Positions 26,454 to 35,628 of a stretch of DNA of 64,000 nt are shown piece by piece. Position numbers and translations under genes: made by a program. The number at the start of each line of letters is the position of its first letter. The first letter of the stretch is position 1. The DNA lies in NCBI RefSeq assembly GCF_002724055.1, contig NZ_BDQY01000014.1, positions 22,257 through 86,256 on the forward strand, given 5' to 3'. The notes under the pieces are model-generated. The model was not told where the DNA came from. It ran no database searches and worked only from the letters and a program-made list of their open reading frames with translations. This DNA is from Tepidibacter mesophilus (GTDB lineage Bacteria > Bacillota > Clostridia > Peptostreptococcales > Peptostreptococcaceae).

Positions 26454-27380
26454 ATGGATAATATAGATAAAAACAAGGAAAAAGGAGTTATACTAGTTAT
26501 TATAGCAGCTGTATTTTGGGGCTATATGGGTGTACCTACTAGAAACTTAGGAAATTTAAACTTTGATGCATTTTCAGTTTCTTTTTTTAGAACACTGATT
26601 GCAGCTGTATTCTACTTTTTATACTGTTTAAAGAAAAAACCGAAGAGTTTAAAAGTTGATTCTAAAGGAATAATATTTTTTATGATTTATGGAATAAGTG
26701 CATTTGCATTAACATTCATATCATATAATATATCAATAAATTATGTTTCTGTGTCAATAGCCACTGTTCTGATGTTTACATGTCCTATTTGGGTAGTAAT
26801 TTTATCTCACGTTTTATTTAAAGAGGAGATAAATAAAAACAAAGCAATAGCTATAATACTAAATCTATTTGGTTGTTTTATGATATCTAAGGGATATGAG
26901 TTTAGTAATTTTTCATTGAGTTTAAAGGGAATAATATTTGGACTTATATCTGGATTTGCATTTGCACTTCAAGGAATACTTGCAAAAATAGTAGATGAAA
27001 AATATGATAAAGATTGCCTTTTAGCATATTCATTTTTATTTGGAACCTTATTTTTAATATTTTTTGTAGATTTTAAAAATACTGCAAATATATTTAAAAA
27101 TACAAATGATATGTACTTTATAATAAAAAACATTATAGTAATAGGTATTTTTAATACTATAATAGCTAATGGATCCTATGTCAAGGCAGTTGAATACTTA
27201 GAGGCAAGTGTTTGTAGTATAATAGTGTCACTAGAACTTGTAGTAGCTGCAATTGTAGCATATTTTGTATTTAATGAAGGTCTTGAAGGTTTTCAAATAA
27301 TAGGTATGATTATGGTTATAATATCTATAGTTGTGCTTAATGTTAAGAAAAAAAAGAATATAGATAAGGAAGTATCTTAA
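26454..27380 (+). CDS. EamA/DMT-family membrane transporter
   Basis: A 308-residue integral protein with ten predicted membrane helices in two EamA repeats (about 12-140 and 160-300). The repeat signature 'AAVFWGYMGVPTRNL' starts the first, and 'ISGFAFALQGILAKI' starts the second. The family exports amino acids or other metabolites; the substrate cannot be told. A TATAAT box at about 26414 and an ATGAGGTGGGA ribosome site precede the ATG, so it is separate from the nag operon. It converges with the YkvI-like gene at a shared terminator. Confidence 0.88.
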   Translation: MDNIDKNKEKGVILVIIAAVFWGYMGVPTRNLGNLNFDAFSVSFFRTLIAAVFYFLYCLKKKPKSLKVDSKGIIFFMIYGISAFALTFISYNISINYVSVSIATVLMFTCPIWVVILSHVLFKEEINKNKAIAIILNLFGCFMISKGYEFSNFSLSLKGIIFGLISGFAFALQGILAKIVDEKYDKDCLLAYSFLFGTLFLIFFVDFKNTANIFKNTNDMYFIIKNIIVIGIFNTIIANGSYVKAVEYLEASVCSIIVSLELVVAAIVAYFVFNEGLEGFQIIGMIMVIISIVVLNVKKKKNIDKEVS

Positions 27381-27411
27381 AAAAGGAACGCTTAAATAGC
27401 GTTCCTTTTAA
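27381..27411. terminator. Bidirectional terminator between convergent genes
   Basis: AAAAGGAACGCT-TAAAT-AGCGTTCCTTTT forms a 12-bp perfect stem with A and T flanks on both sides. The stop codon of the minus-strand gene (27392-27394) lies in the loop. Confidence 0.88.
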
Positions 27412-28438
27412 ATATAAGCTTTAAAAAAGCACATATTATTATTAAAAAGCTTATGTATCCGAATAAAGGATACAAAATCATTATCAAATTCGAAAATCCA
27501 AATTTAGCTAAAAATATAGATATTAAACAAAATAAAAAGCATAGTTTCTTTTGTTCTATTTTAAAAATAGGACTTATTCTAGTTATGAATCCAAAACCAT
27601 TTCCTATAGCAGTTGTAAACATTGCAAACCATAGTATTATAGAATATAAATATTTTCCTCTGTAATCTGAGTAACTAGATATATTTAGCATTGGAAGTTC
27701 CAATGAAGAAACATCGTTATAGAGTATAAGCGATGGTATTAATATGAATAAAGCTAATATCCCAAGAAATAAACCTCCAAGCATACCACCTTTTATAGCA
27801 GTTTTTTTACTGTCAACTAAAGAACCAACAGATGTTAGTATAACTAAAGCTGGTATCATATTGTAACCAACATAAGTAACAGATGATATTATGAATGTAT
27901 GGTTATTATTTGTGTTTATGTAATTTAGGCTATTCATATCTATGCCTTCATGTAAAATAACTTTTGTCCCTATATAAACTATTGAGATTAATAAGAAAGG
28001 AACTATCACAGTGTTTACTGTAGATAACCCTTTTACACTGAAAATGAATGTTATAAATGTAGCTATAGCCATAAATATTATACCTACGTTAGAATTTATA
28101 TTATATTGCTCGTGAAATATAGCACCGCTTCCTGCTAACATTATACAATAGCCAGCTATTAGAAACAGTATTATTAAAAAATCTATTACATTACTTATGT
28201 TTTTCCCAAATATTGCTTCTAACATCTCGTTGTATGTAGATATTTTATTTCTATGAGCTGTTACTAGTATTATACTTCCTATTAAACAGAATAAAACTGT
28301 TGCTATTAGTATACCTATTAGACCATTCACACCAAACTTTCCAAAAAAGTTCATAATTTCCTGTCCTGAAGCAAATCCTGCACCTATTATAGTACCAACA
28401 TAAATACTAGCTATTTTGATATATGAGTTGTTTTTCAT
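27392..28438 (-). CDS. YkvI-family membrane protein (APC-like transporter)
   Basis: A 348-residue protein with about ten membrane helices. The start 'SIYVGTIIGAGFASGQEIMNFFG' carries the broken-helix GAGFASG motif typical of YkvI (COG3949), a distant relative of amino-acid/Na+ symporters. No transport substrate is established for the family. The ribosome site AGGAGGGAT is visible on the minus strand at about 28442-28450. It is divergent from the response-regulator gene, with 170 nt between that hold AT-rich promoter-like sequence and nothing else I can name. Confidence 0.85.
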   Translation of the reverse strand: MKNNSYIKIASIYVGTIIGAGFASGQEIMNFFGKFGVNGLIGILIATVLFCLIGSIILVTAHRNKISTYNEMLEAIFGKNISNVIDFLIILFLIAGYCIMLAGSGAIFHEQYNINSNVGIIFMAIATFITFIFSVKGLSTVNTVIVPFLLISIVYIGTKVILHEGIDMNSLNYINTNNNHTFIISSVTYVGYNMIPALVILTSVGSLVDSKKTAIKGGMLGGLFLGILALFILIPSLILYNDVSSLELPMLNISSYSDYRGKYLYSIILWFAMFTTAIGNGFGFITRISPIFKIEQKKLCFLFCLISIFLAKFGFSNLIMILYPLFGYISFLIIICAFLKLIFKRNAI

Positions 28439-28607
28439 ATTATCCCTCCTTATATAAGCCTCTATATTAAATGTATGAATATAAAGAAGAATAATTACTA
28501 GTATAAAATCAAAAAAGTATATGTTTAAAAATACAATAGATACAAATATATTAATACTTAGATATATAGGTTATAATTTATATAAATATATTTTGTAGGA
28601 GGATATT

Positions 28608-29288
28608 ATGAGTACAAAAAAGATATTAATAGCTGATGATGAAAATCGGATGAGAAAGCTAGTATCAGACTTTTTAAAAAAAGAAGGGTACTCTATAATA
28701 GAAGCTAATGATGGCAAGGAGGCTCTTGATTTATTTGAGCAAGAAAATAATATAGACTTAGTAATACTAGATGTTATGATGCCAAAATATGATGGGTGGA
28801 TGGTTTGTCGTGATATAAGGAAAAAATCAGGAGTACCTATAATAATGTTGACGGCTAGAAGTGAAGAGTTCGATGAATTATTCGGATTTGAAATGGGAGC
28901 TGATGAATATGTAAAAAAACCATTTAGTCCTAAAATATTAGTAGCAAGGGTAAATGCTCTTCTTAGAAGAAGTATAGAAGAAAAAAAAGATATTCAAGTG
29001 TTTGGGAATTTAAAAATTGATGATAATGCTAAAATTGTATATGTAGAAAATCAGGTAGCAGAGTTAAGCCCTAAAGAATATGAATTACTGTTATATATGA
29101 TAAAGAATAAAGGAGTTGCACTTAGTAGAGAGCAAATACTTAATAATGTATGGGGATATGATTATTTTGGTGAACTCAGAACTGTTGATACTCATATAAA
29201 TAGACTCAGAATAAAGCTTGAAAATCAAAGTGATTTAATTCATACAGTAAGAGGTATAGGCTATAGATTTGAGGTTGAAAAAAAATGA
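28608..29288 (+). CDS. OmpR/PhoB-family response regulator
   Basis: This gene has a receiver domain (about 1-120) with acidic pair 'IADDEN', phosphoacceptor Asp55 in 'LVILDVMMPKYDG', 'MLTARSEE' and Lys in 'YVKKPFSPK', followed by a winged-helix DNA-binding domain (about 130-226) with 'LSPKEYELLLYMIKNKG' and 'VDTHINRLRIKLE...VRGIGYRFE'. The length of 226 residues is standard. The stop overlaps the kinase start (ATGA), so the pair is coupled. Targets are unknown; in this window the Pho-box-like site at 17 kb would be one test case, but nothing links them directly. Confidence 0.95.
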   Translation: MSTKKILIADDENRMRKLVSDFLKKEGYSIIEANDGKEALDLFEQENNIDLVILDVMMPKYDGWMVCRDIRKKSGVPIIMLTARSEEFDELFGFEMGADEYVKKPFSPKILVARVNALLRRSIEEKKDIQVFGNLKIDDNAKIVYVENQVAELSPKEYELLLYMIKNKGVALSREQILNNVWGYDYFGELRTVDTHINRLRIKLENQSDLIHTVRGIGYRFEVEKK

Positions 29289-30721
29289 AAAAATCTATAA
29301 GGACAAAATTATTTATAGGGATAACTAGTATAGTGGTTATATTTGTAGTTATGTTGTGGGGACTTAATTCTACTTTACTGGAAAAATACTATATAAAGCA
29401 AAAGAAAAATATATTAATGAATGCAAGTACAGAGATAGATTCTATATATACAGGTCATGTAGATGAAATATACATAGATCTTGAAGTTATTCGCAACACA
29501 ATAGGTGCAAGTATTATAATAGTAGATCCTAATAGGCATGTTAAGTATACATCTGTTGGCATGTATGCAAAAAAGGCATTTAGTCCTATGTATTTAAATA
29601 ATATCATGAATATAAAAAATAAGTATGTATTTGCTCTAGAATCGGATCAAAAACTAAATATTGATTTTTTAGCTCTTAAAACTGTTTTAAAAAATAAAGA
29701 TATATTGATACTTAAAATTCCTATGCCATCTATATCTGAAAGTGCCAACATCGCTAATAAATTTATGATATTTACAGGATTATTAGCTATAATAATAGGA
29801 ATATTATGGGCTTTGATTTTTTCTAAAAAATTCACTGAGCCTGTACTTTATATAAACGATATAACTAAAAACATTGCAAATCTCAATTTTTCTAAAAAAT
29901 GTATAGTAGATACAGGTGATGAACTTGGTGAACTTGCCAATAATATAAACTATTTATCGAGTGAACTCGATAAGGCTATATCTAGTCTTTGTCAAGAAAA
30001 TCAAAAGCTTGAAGAGGATATACAAAGAAAGAGAAAGATAGATAATATGAGAAAAGAATTTATATCGAGTGTTTCTCACGAACTCAAAACTCCGATATCT
30101 TTAATACAAGGATATTCAGAGGGACTAAAGGAAAATGTTATAGAGAGTGAAGAAGACAAGGAATTTTATTGTGATGTAATAATTGATGAGGCTAAGAAGA
30201 TGGATATGCTTGTTAAAGACCTTTTGAATCTTTCTCAGATAGAATCAGGATATTTTAAATTAGAAAAGATGAAATTCAATATATGTGATTTAATAGATCA
30301 AACTATTACTAAGTACAAAAATATATTTGATAAAAAGAATATAGATTTAAGAATTGATAAAAATTATACAGGAAATGTTTTTGCAGATAATATGAGAATA
30401 GAACAGATTCTAGTGAATTTTATTAATAATGCAATAGACCATGTAGATGATAATAATATTATAAAAATAATTGTAGATGGAAATAATAAAAAAGTAAGAG
30501 TAAGCGTATTTAATTCAGGAAAACATATATCAAACGATGATATAGATAAGATATGGACTAGCTTCTACAAAGCAGATAAGGCAAGGACTAGGGAATATGG
30601 AGGGTATGGTCTTGGACTATCTATAGTCAGGGCTATTCAAGAACTTGATAAAAATGAATACGGGGTTTTAAATGTCGAAAATGGGGTTATATTTTGGTTT
30701 GATGCAGATAAATGTTTATAA
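29285..30721 (+). CDS. Sensor histidine kinase (HAMP, HisKA, HATPase)
   Basis: A 478-residue kinase. Membrane helices at about 9-28 and 160-180 bracket an extracytoplasmic sensor of about 130 residues. HAMP follows at about 181-235, then a coiled coil, HisKA with His265 in 'SSVSHELKTPISLIQGYSEG', and an ATPase domain with N box 'NFINNAIDHVDD' and G box 'GGYGLGLSIVRAI'. The 'GYSEGLKENV' segment after the His is common in clostridial kinases near VanS/PhoR-like groups. The stimulus is unknown. Co-translated with the regulator upstream. Confidence 0.95.
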   Translation: MKKSIRTKLFIGITSIVVIFVVMLWGLNSTLLEKYYIKQKKNILMNASTEIDSIYTGHVDEIYIDLEVIRNTIGASIIIVDPNRHVKYTSVGMYAKKAFSPMYLNNIMNIKNKYVFALESDQKLNIDFLALKTVLKNKDILILKIPMPSISESANIANKFMIFTGLLAIIIGILWALIFSKKFTEPVLYINDITKNIANLNFSKKCIVDTGDELGELANNINYLSSELDKAISSLCQENQKLEEDIQRKRKIDNMRKEFISSVSHELKTPISLIQGYSEGLKENVIESEEDKEFYCDVIIDEAKKMDMLVKDLLNLSQIESGYFKLEKMKFNICDLIDQTITKYKNIFDKKNIDLRIDKNYTGNVFADNMRIEQILVNFINNAIDHVDDNNIIKIIVDGNNKKVRVSVFNSGKHISNDDIDKIWTSFYKADKARTREYGGYGLGLSIVRAIQELDKNEYGVLNVENGVIFWFDADKCL

Positions 30722-30764
30722 AGTGGGCGAATATGTGTTAAAATAAAGTTTGGCATTGAAAACA

Positions 30765-30854
30765 TATATAGGGTTTATGACTGCACTAAAGTAGATTCAT
30801 TTGATATCGGTGATAAGATGAAGATTTTATAGTGTACTTCATAAATCCTATATA
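30765..30854 (+). ncRNA. Nested stem-loop leader upstream of the DEAD-box helicase gene
   Basis: The outer stem is 16 bp (TATATAGGGTTTATGA at 30765, complement at 30839-30854, one G-U wobble). It encloses CACTA/TAGTG (30784/30831) and an inner ATTCAT/ATGAAG region. It ends about 60 nt before the start codon and has no T-tract. It matches no riboswitch class I know. Cold or RNA-unwinding autoregulation is a guess. Confidence 0.5.
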
Positions 30855-30912
30855 AAAATTGGGATATTAATAAATGCGTTAAATATAAATTAAAAGAGGA
30901 ATGATATGTATT

Positions 30913-32151
30913 ATGAAATTTTCAAATCTTGGAATAAGTAAAGCGTTAGAAAATGTATTACAAGAGAACAGAATAACGGAGCCTACTTCTATTCAAACTC
31001 AAAGTATACCTGTTATATTAAAAGGTAAGGATGTTATGGCTCAAGCACAAACGGGAACAGGTAAGACACTTGCCTTTTTACTTCCTATACTAGAAAAGAT
31101 TGATCCGAACAAAGGAACAGTACAAGCTTTAATTGTTACACCTACAAGAGAGCTTGCTATTCAAATTACAGCTGAAGCTAAAAAACTACAAGAAGCTAAA
31201 GGTATAAATATACTGGCAGCTTATGGTGGTCAAGATGTAGAAAAACAGATAAACAAGTTAAAGGGTGGAATTCATTTAGTTATAGGTACACCTGGAAGAT
31301 TAGTAGATCATATTGGAAGAAAGACTATTAATTTTAAAAATCTTAAAGCTCTTGTACTTGATGAGGCAGACCAAATTCTTGATATGGGATTTATACATGA
31401 AATTGAAGAAATAATGAATAACAGCAACAAATTAAGACAGACTATGTTTTTCTCAGCGACTTTAACTAAGAAGGTCAAATCTTTATCAGGAAGATATATG
31501 AGAAATCCTGAATTTATCAAGGTTGAGAGTAAAAAGGTAACTTTAGAAGAAATAGAACAAATAGTTATTGAAACTACCGACAGATTAAAGCAAGATGCAC
31601 TTTGCCATGCTATAGATGAGCACAAACCTTTTATGGCTATAATCTTCTGTCGTACAAAGCTTCGTGCGCAAACTCTTAATGAAGCTTTAAATGAAAGAGG
31701 ATATGATTCAGATGAGCTTCATGGAGATTTAAGTCAGCCTAAGCGCGAGAGGGTAATGAAAAAGTTTAGAGATCTTAAACTACAGTTTTTAGTAGCAACT
31801 GATATAGCTGCTAGAGGACTTGATATAGACGGTATGAGTTATGTATTTAATTATGATGTACCAGAAGATGCAGAAAGCTATATACATCGTATAGGAAGAA
31901 CAGGGCGTGCTGGTAAAGATGGAGTTGCTATTACTTTCGTTGCTCCTAAGGATCAAAAAACTCTTGCTGAAATAGAGCAGGGAATAGAAATGAAGATTAA
32001 AAAACAAAGATATGAAAAAGAAGGTAGTGACAATGCTTTAGTAGAAGTTAAAAAAGCATCTAAGCCTAAGAAAAAAGAATTTCATAAGAAAGGAACTGAC
32101 TTCAAGAGAAAAGGCAGCTCATTTAGTAAAAACAAAAGACCTAAAAGATAG
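30913..32151 (+). CDS. DEAD-box ATP-dependent RNA helicase (CshA/RhlE-like)
   Basis: I favour the ATG at 30913 ('[13 protein letters not shown]') over 30901, which nearly abuts the AAAGAGGA ribosome site; the product is 412 residues. All core motifs are present: Q motif '[14 protein letters not shown]', 'AQTGTGKT', 'PTRELA', 'TPGRLVDHI', '[13 protein letters not shown]', 'SAT', 'IIFCRTK', 'DIAARGLDI' and '[10 protein letters not shown]'. A Lys-rich tail ('[18 protein letters not shown]') probably aids RNA binding. It remodels RNA in ribosome assembly or decay. The structured leader upstream may regulate it. Confidence 0.93.
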   Translation: MKFSNLGISKALENVLQENRITEPTSIQTQSIPVILKGKDVMAQAQTGTGKTLAFLLPILEKIDPNKGTVQALIVTPTRELAIQITAEAKKLQEAKGINILAAYGGQDVEKQINKLKGGIHLVIGTPGRLVDHIGRKTINFKNLKALVLDEADQILDMGFIHEIEEIMNNSNKLRQTMFFSATLTKKVKSLSGRYMRNPEFIKVESKKVTLEEIEQIVIETTDRLKQDALCHAIDEHKPFMAIIFCRTKLRAQTLNEALNERGYDSDELHGDLSQPKRERVMKKFRDLKLQFLVATDIAARGLDIDGMSYVFNYDVPEDAESYIHRIGRTGRAGKDGVAITFVAPKDQKTLAEIEQGIEMKIKKQRYEKEGSDNALVEVKKASKPKKKEFHKKGTDFKRKGSSFSKNKRPKR

Positions 32152-32235
32152 TTATAAAATGATATAAATAGTATAAAAATAATATAAATGTCATATATTT
32201 ACAATATAGATTTTTTCACAAAGGGGAGAAATGAA

Positions 32236-33057
32236 ATGATTAAATTCAAATCATGTGTATTGTATTTATTGGTATTTATATTTTTTTTGTCACCGACATC
32301 TTATGCTCAGCCTATTACTAATGTCCAAATTGTTACTGAAAAACAGACGGAGTTTACAGGGAATATACTTAGGTTTAAGGCTTTGAGTGAAGGCAGTAAT
32401 ATGAAGTATAAATGGAGCATATTAAAGGATTCTTGTGTTATTTATACAAAAGATTATAGTGAAAGCAATGTATTTGAATATCCTGTTACATGTGAGGGTA
32501 TTTATTATGTAGGTGTTAGTATTAAGGATTCAGATGGAAATATTGTAACTTGTGAATCTGAAAAGGTTAGTGTGGTAGACAAAATAAAAGTAGAGCCTCC
32601 TAAAGTAAAAACAGCAGAGGAAATAGAGATAGAAAGTGTACAAGCTTATGTAAATGAGACTAAAAATTTAACTAGCCAAACAGATAGGCTTATATGGGTG
32701 AATACGGAGAAAAATATGGTATATGTATTCAAAGGTAAAGCTAAAGAGTGGAAGCTTGAAAAGAAGATGCTTTGTACAGATGGAAAAGACTCTACTCCTA
32801 CGGTTAAGGGAAATTTTAGTGTTAATAGTAGGGCACCATGGCTTACTTCCTATAATGGTAAAGTAAAAGCCAAATATAAGGTGAATTTTTACGGAAATTA
32901 TTATTTTCATTCAATATTATTTGATTCAAAAGGAACGAAAGTAGTAGATTCAAGACTTGGAAAATCTTTATCTCATGGATGTGTAAGACTTAGTGTTGAG
33001 AATGCAAAGTGGATATATGATTATATACCTGATAAAACTGCTGTTCATGTAAGTTAA
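32236..33057 (+). CDS. Secreted L,D-transpeptidase (YkuD family)
   Basis: The start at 32236 follows AAAGGGGAGAA and gives a clean signal peptide ('CVLYLLVFIFFLSPTSYA'), 273 residues in all; an upstream in-frame ATG at 32188 would add 16 residues without a ribosome site. The middle region (about 25-125) is an Ig-like or PKD-like beta domain. The YkuD catalytic domain (about 150-273) contains the nucleophile motif 'GKSLSHGCVRLSVENAKWIYD'. L,D-transpeptidases make 3-3 peptidoglycan crosslinks, which are prominent in Clostridioides. It stands alone. Confidence 0.9.
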   Translation: MIKFKSCVLYLLVFIFFLSPTSYAQPITNVQIVTEKQTEFTGNILRFKALSEGSNMKYKWSILKDSCVIYTKDYSESNVFEYPVTCEGIYYVGVSIKDSDGNIVTCESEKVSVVDKIKVEPPKVKTAEEIEIESVQAYVNETKNLTSQTDRLIWVNTEKNMVYVFKGKAKEWKLEKKMLCTDGKDSTPTVKGNFSVNSRAPWLTSYNGKVKAKYKVNFYGNYYFHSILFDSKGTKVVDSRLGKSLSHGCVRLSVENAKWIYDYIPDKTAVHVS

Positions 33058-33173
33058 TTTAGCCTGTGATTTTACAGGAAAAAATAATATCATTTTTTTA
33101 TATTAGATTACTTATTATAGAGTAATTATTTTATAAGGAAATGGTATTATTTTTTATGTTTATTAATATAATC

Positions 33174-33229
33174 ATATTGTCAACTTTAAAAATATTTAAG
33201 TTGACAATATAAATCCAACTATGTAAAAT
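33174..33229 (+). promoter_or_regulatory. BirA-type operator overlapping the bioY promoter
   Basis: A perfect 13-bp inverted repeat (ATATTGTCAACTT, 11-nt spacer, complement ending 33210) resembles the TTGT-AAC...GTT-ACAA biotin operator. Its right arm contains the -35 box TTGACA (33201-33206); after exactly 17 nt comes -10 TAAAAT (33224-33229). Biotinyl-AMP-bound BirA would block the polymerase. Identification rests on the palindrome plus the biotin genes downstream. Confidence 0.83.
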
Positions 33230-33271
33230 AAAATCATAAACAAATATCTGGTAAAAGGAGAGAATAATGAT

Positions 33272-33841
33272 ATGAAAATTAAAACTAGAGATATGATTTT
33301 GATAGCGATGTTTGCTGCTTTAACAGCGATAGGGGCATTTATAAAAGTTCCCATACCAATGGTTCCATTCACTTTGCAATATTTATTTTGTGCATATTCA
33401 GGAGTGTTCTTAGGATCTAAGTATGGGTTATATTCACAACTACTATACGTTGCCATTGGACTTATTGGTATCCCTATTTTTGCTAATGGAGGAGGACCAA
33501 CATATATATTTCAACCTACATTTGGATATTTACTAGGATTTATATTATGTGCTTATATAATGGGAAAATCAACTGAAAAATTAAAAGATATAAGTTTTAT
33601 TAATATATTCAAATCCCTCTTATTGGCATTATTTGGAGTTTACGTAATAGGAGTTTCGTATCTTTATATGATTATTAATGTTTATCTTGGAAAAGAAATG
33701 AGCATAAAGTCGGCAATAGCAGTAGGATTTGCACCATATATAATTTCGGATTTAATTCTTAGTATAATAATAGCTTACTCAGCTGTTAGAATAATACCAG
33801 TAATAAGAAGAACAGGTTTAATTGAAAATCAAGCAGAATAG
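33272..33841 (+). CDS. bioY: BioY, biotin ECF transporter S component
   Basis: A 189-residue membrane protein with six predicted helices. Signatures: 'DMILIAMFAALTAIGAFIKVP', 'PFTLQYLFCAYSGVFLGSKYG' and 'GGPTYIFQPTFGYLLGF', the conserved biotin-binding region. It captures biotin and docks onto the shared EcfAAT module, which is not in the window. The start at 33272 follows AAAGGAGAGAATAATGAT; an out-of-frame ATG at 33267 terminates at once. It is the first gene of a bioYBDA cluster, so uptake and synthesis are co-regulated. Confidence 0.93.
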   Translation: MKIKTRDMILIAMFAALTAIGAFIKVPIPMVPFTLQYLFCAYSGVFLGSKYGLYSQLLYVAIGLIGIPIFANGGGPTYIFQPTFGYLLGFILCAYIMGKSTEKLKDISFINIFKSLLLALFGVYVIGVSYLYMIINVYLGKEMSIKSAIAVGFAPYIISDLILSIIIAYSAVRIIPVIRRTGLIENQAE

Positions 33842-33886
33842 TTATTGTGATTTATCTAAATTGTATCTTGGGGTGATTTATATAGT

Positions 33887-34867
33887 ATGAAAAAATTTAT
33901 TAAGCAAGTTACACAAAAAGTTTTAGATGGTCAAGAGATAACATATGATGAGGCATTAAAAATAATTAATGTAGATGAAGAAAATATAGAGGTTCTAGAT
34001 CTACTTTTTCTAGGAGCCAATGAAATAAGAAAAAAATATGTAGGCAATAAAGTTGACTTATGTACAATAATGAATGCAAAATCAGGTAGATGCTCTGAGG
34101 ATTGTAAATATTGTGCTCAATCAGTTCACTACGATACAGGTGTTATAGAATATAATCTATTAAGTTATGATGAGATTTTAGAAAGAGCTTTAGAAGTTCA
34201 AGATTCAGGAGCCCACAGGTTTTCATTAGTTACTAGTGGTAGAGGTATAAGCTGTGAGGAGGAAATGGATAAACTAGTAGATATATATAGTAGACTAAAA
34301 GTAGACACGAGCCTTAAGTTATGTGCATCACATGGGATAGTGAGCTTTGAACAATTGTTAAAGCTTAAAGAAGCAGGAGTAAGTATGTATCATCATAATG
34401 TAGAGACTAGTAGTGATAACTATAAAAATATATGCACAACGCATGATTATGAAGAACGAATAGAAACTATAAAAAATGCTGTAAAAGCAGATATTGAAGT
34501 TTGTTGTGGTGGGATTTTTGGTATGGGAGAATCCAAAGCAGATAGATTAAAAATGGCATTTGAAATTAAATCTTTAGGTATAACTTCAATACCATTAAAT
34601 ATACTAATGCCTATGAAAGGAACTCCATGTGAAGATTTAAAGGTAATATCGCCATTAGAAATTATTAAAAGTATGGCATTGTTTAGATATATTATACCTA
34701 ATTCATACATTAGATACGCTGGAGGTAGAATGGCATTAAAGGATAAACAAAGTTTAGGGTTTAATGCAGGAGTAAATGCCGCATTGGTAGGAAATTTTTT
34801 AACTACAATAGGAAGCAATGTTGAAAATGATAAAGAAATGATAAATAAAGCTGGATTAGAGATATAA
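33887..34867 (+). CDS. bioB: Biotin synthase
   Basis: A 326-residue radical-SAM enzyme converting dethiobiotin to biotin by sulfur insertion. The 4Fe-4S SAM cluster ligands are Cys69, Cys73 and Cys76 in 'RCSEDCKYCAQS'. 'YHHNVETSSDNYKNICTTHDY' and 'IRYAGGRMALKD' (with the auxiliary 2Fe-2S arginine) are diagnostic. A GGGGTGAT ribosome site precedes the ATG, 46 nt after bioY. No separate operator is visible here, so it probably depends on the bioY promoter. Confidence 0.97.
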   Translation: MKKFIKQVTQKVLDGQEITYDEALKIINVDEENIEVLDLLFLGANEIRKKYVGNKVDLCTIMNAKSGRCSEDCKYCAQSVHYDTGVIEYNLLSYDEILERALEVQDSGAHRFSLVTSGRGISCEEEMDKLVDIYSRLKVDTSLKLCASHGIVSFEQLLKLKEAGVSMYHHNVETSSDNYKNICTTHDYEERIETIKNAVKADIEVCCGGIFGMGESKADRLKMAFEIKSLGITSIPLNILMPMKGTPCEDLKVISPLEIIKSMALFRYIIPNSYIRYAGGRMALKDKQSLGFNAGVNAALVGNFLTTIGSNVENDKEMINKAGLEI

Positions 34868-34887
34868 GAGAATAAGGGGGAATTTCT

Positions 34888-35628
34888 TTGAATAAAGGTA
34901 TTTTCATAGTCGGTACTGATACTGATGTTGGAAAAACATTTATAACAGCAGGTATAAACTATATCTTAAGAAAGAACAACTTTAATGCTATTAGCTTTAA
35001 ACCTGTGCAAAGTGGAGGAATAATAAAAGATAAAAAATTAATATCAGATGATATAGAATTTATAAAAAAAATATCAGAGGTTAATGAAGATTATGAAACA
35101 ATGAACTCTTATTGTTTTGCAGAAGCTGTATCTCCACATCTTGCATCTGAAATGGAGAATATACGTATAGATAAGAACAAAATAATAAGTCATTATAGAA
35201 AATTGTATGAAGAATATGATTTTTGTATAGTAGAAGGTGCAGGAGGAAGTGTAGTTCCTTTAATAAGAAATGAATACTATATTTATAATCTTGTAAAAGA
35301 TTTAAATATACCTGTATTGATAGTAACAACAATAGGAGTAGGCTCTATTAACCAAACTGTATTAACGGCTAATTTCTTAAAAAGCTTAGGAATACAAATA
35401 AGAGGGATAGTAATAAATAAATATACGGGGGCTCATTATGAGGATGACAATATAGAAGTTATTAAGTCAATAACAGGGCTAGAGATAATTTCTATAGTAA
35501 ATAAGTTAGATTTAGATGAAAAAGAAGATTTTATTTTAAAATCGAGAAAAGAATTTGATGAAAATTTAGATATAAATAAATTATTAAATCTATTCAAAAG
35601 TGAAAGTAGGGGAGATTTTAGTGAGTGA
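34888..35628 (+). CDS. bioD: Dethiobiotin synthetase
   Basis: A 246-residue ATP-dependent carboxylase that closes the ureido ring on 7,8-diaminononanoate. The P-loop '[15 protein letters not shown]' is the BioD signature; 'SFKPVQSGG' carries the catalytic Lys and '[11 protein letters not shown]' follows. The TTG start follows AAGGGGGAAT. The last bases overlap the bioA start. Confidence 0.96.
   Translation: MNKGIFIVGTDTDVGKTFITAGINYILRKNNFNAISFKPVQSGGIIKDKKLISDDIEFIKKISEVNEDYETMNSYCFAEAVSPHLASEMENIRIDKNKIISHYRKLYEEYDFCIVEGAGGSVVPLIRNEYYIYNLVKDLNIPVLIVTTIGVGSINQTVLTANFLKSLGIQIRGIVINKYTGAHYEDDNIEVIKSITGLEIISIVNKLDLDEKEDFILKSRKEFDENLDINKLLNLFKSESRGDFSE

Noticed and set aside
30765..30854. Rho-independent terminator of the histidine kinase gene
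   Set aside because: The outer stem is too widely spaced (58-nt interior) and no T-tract follows.
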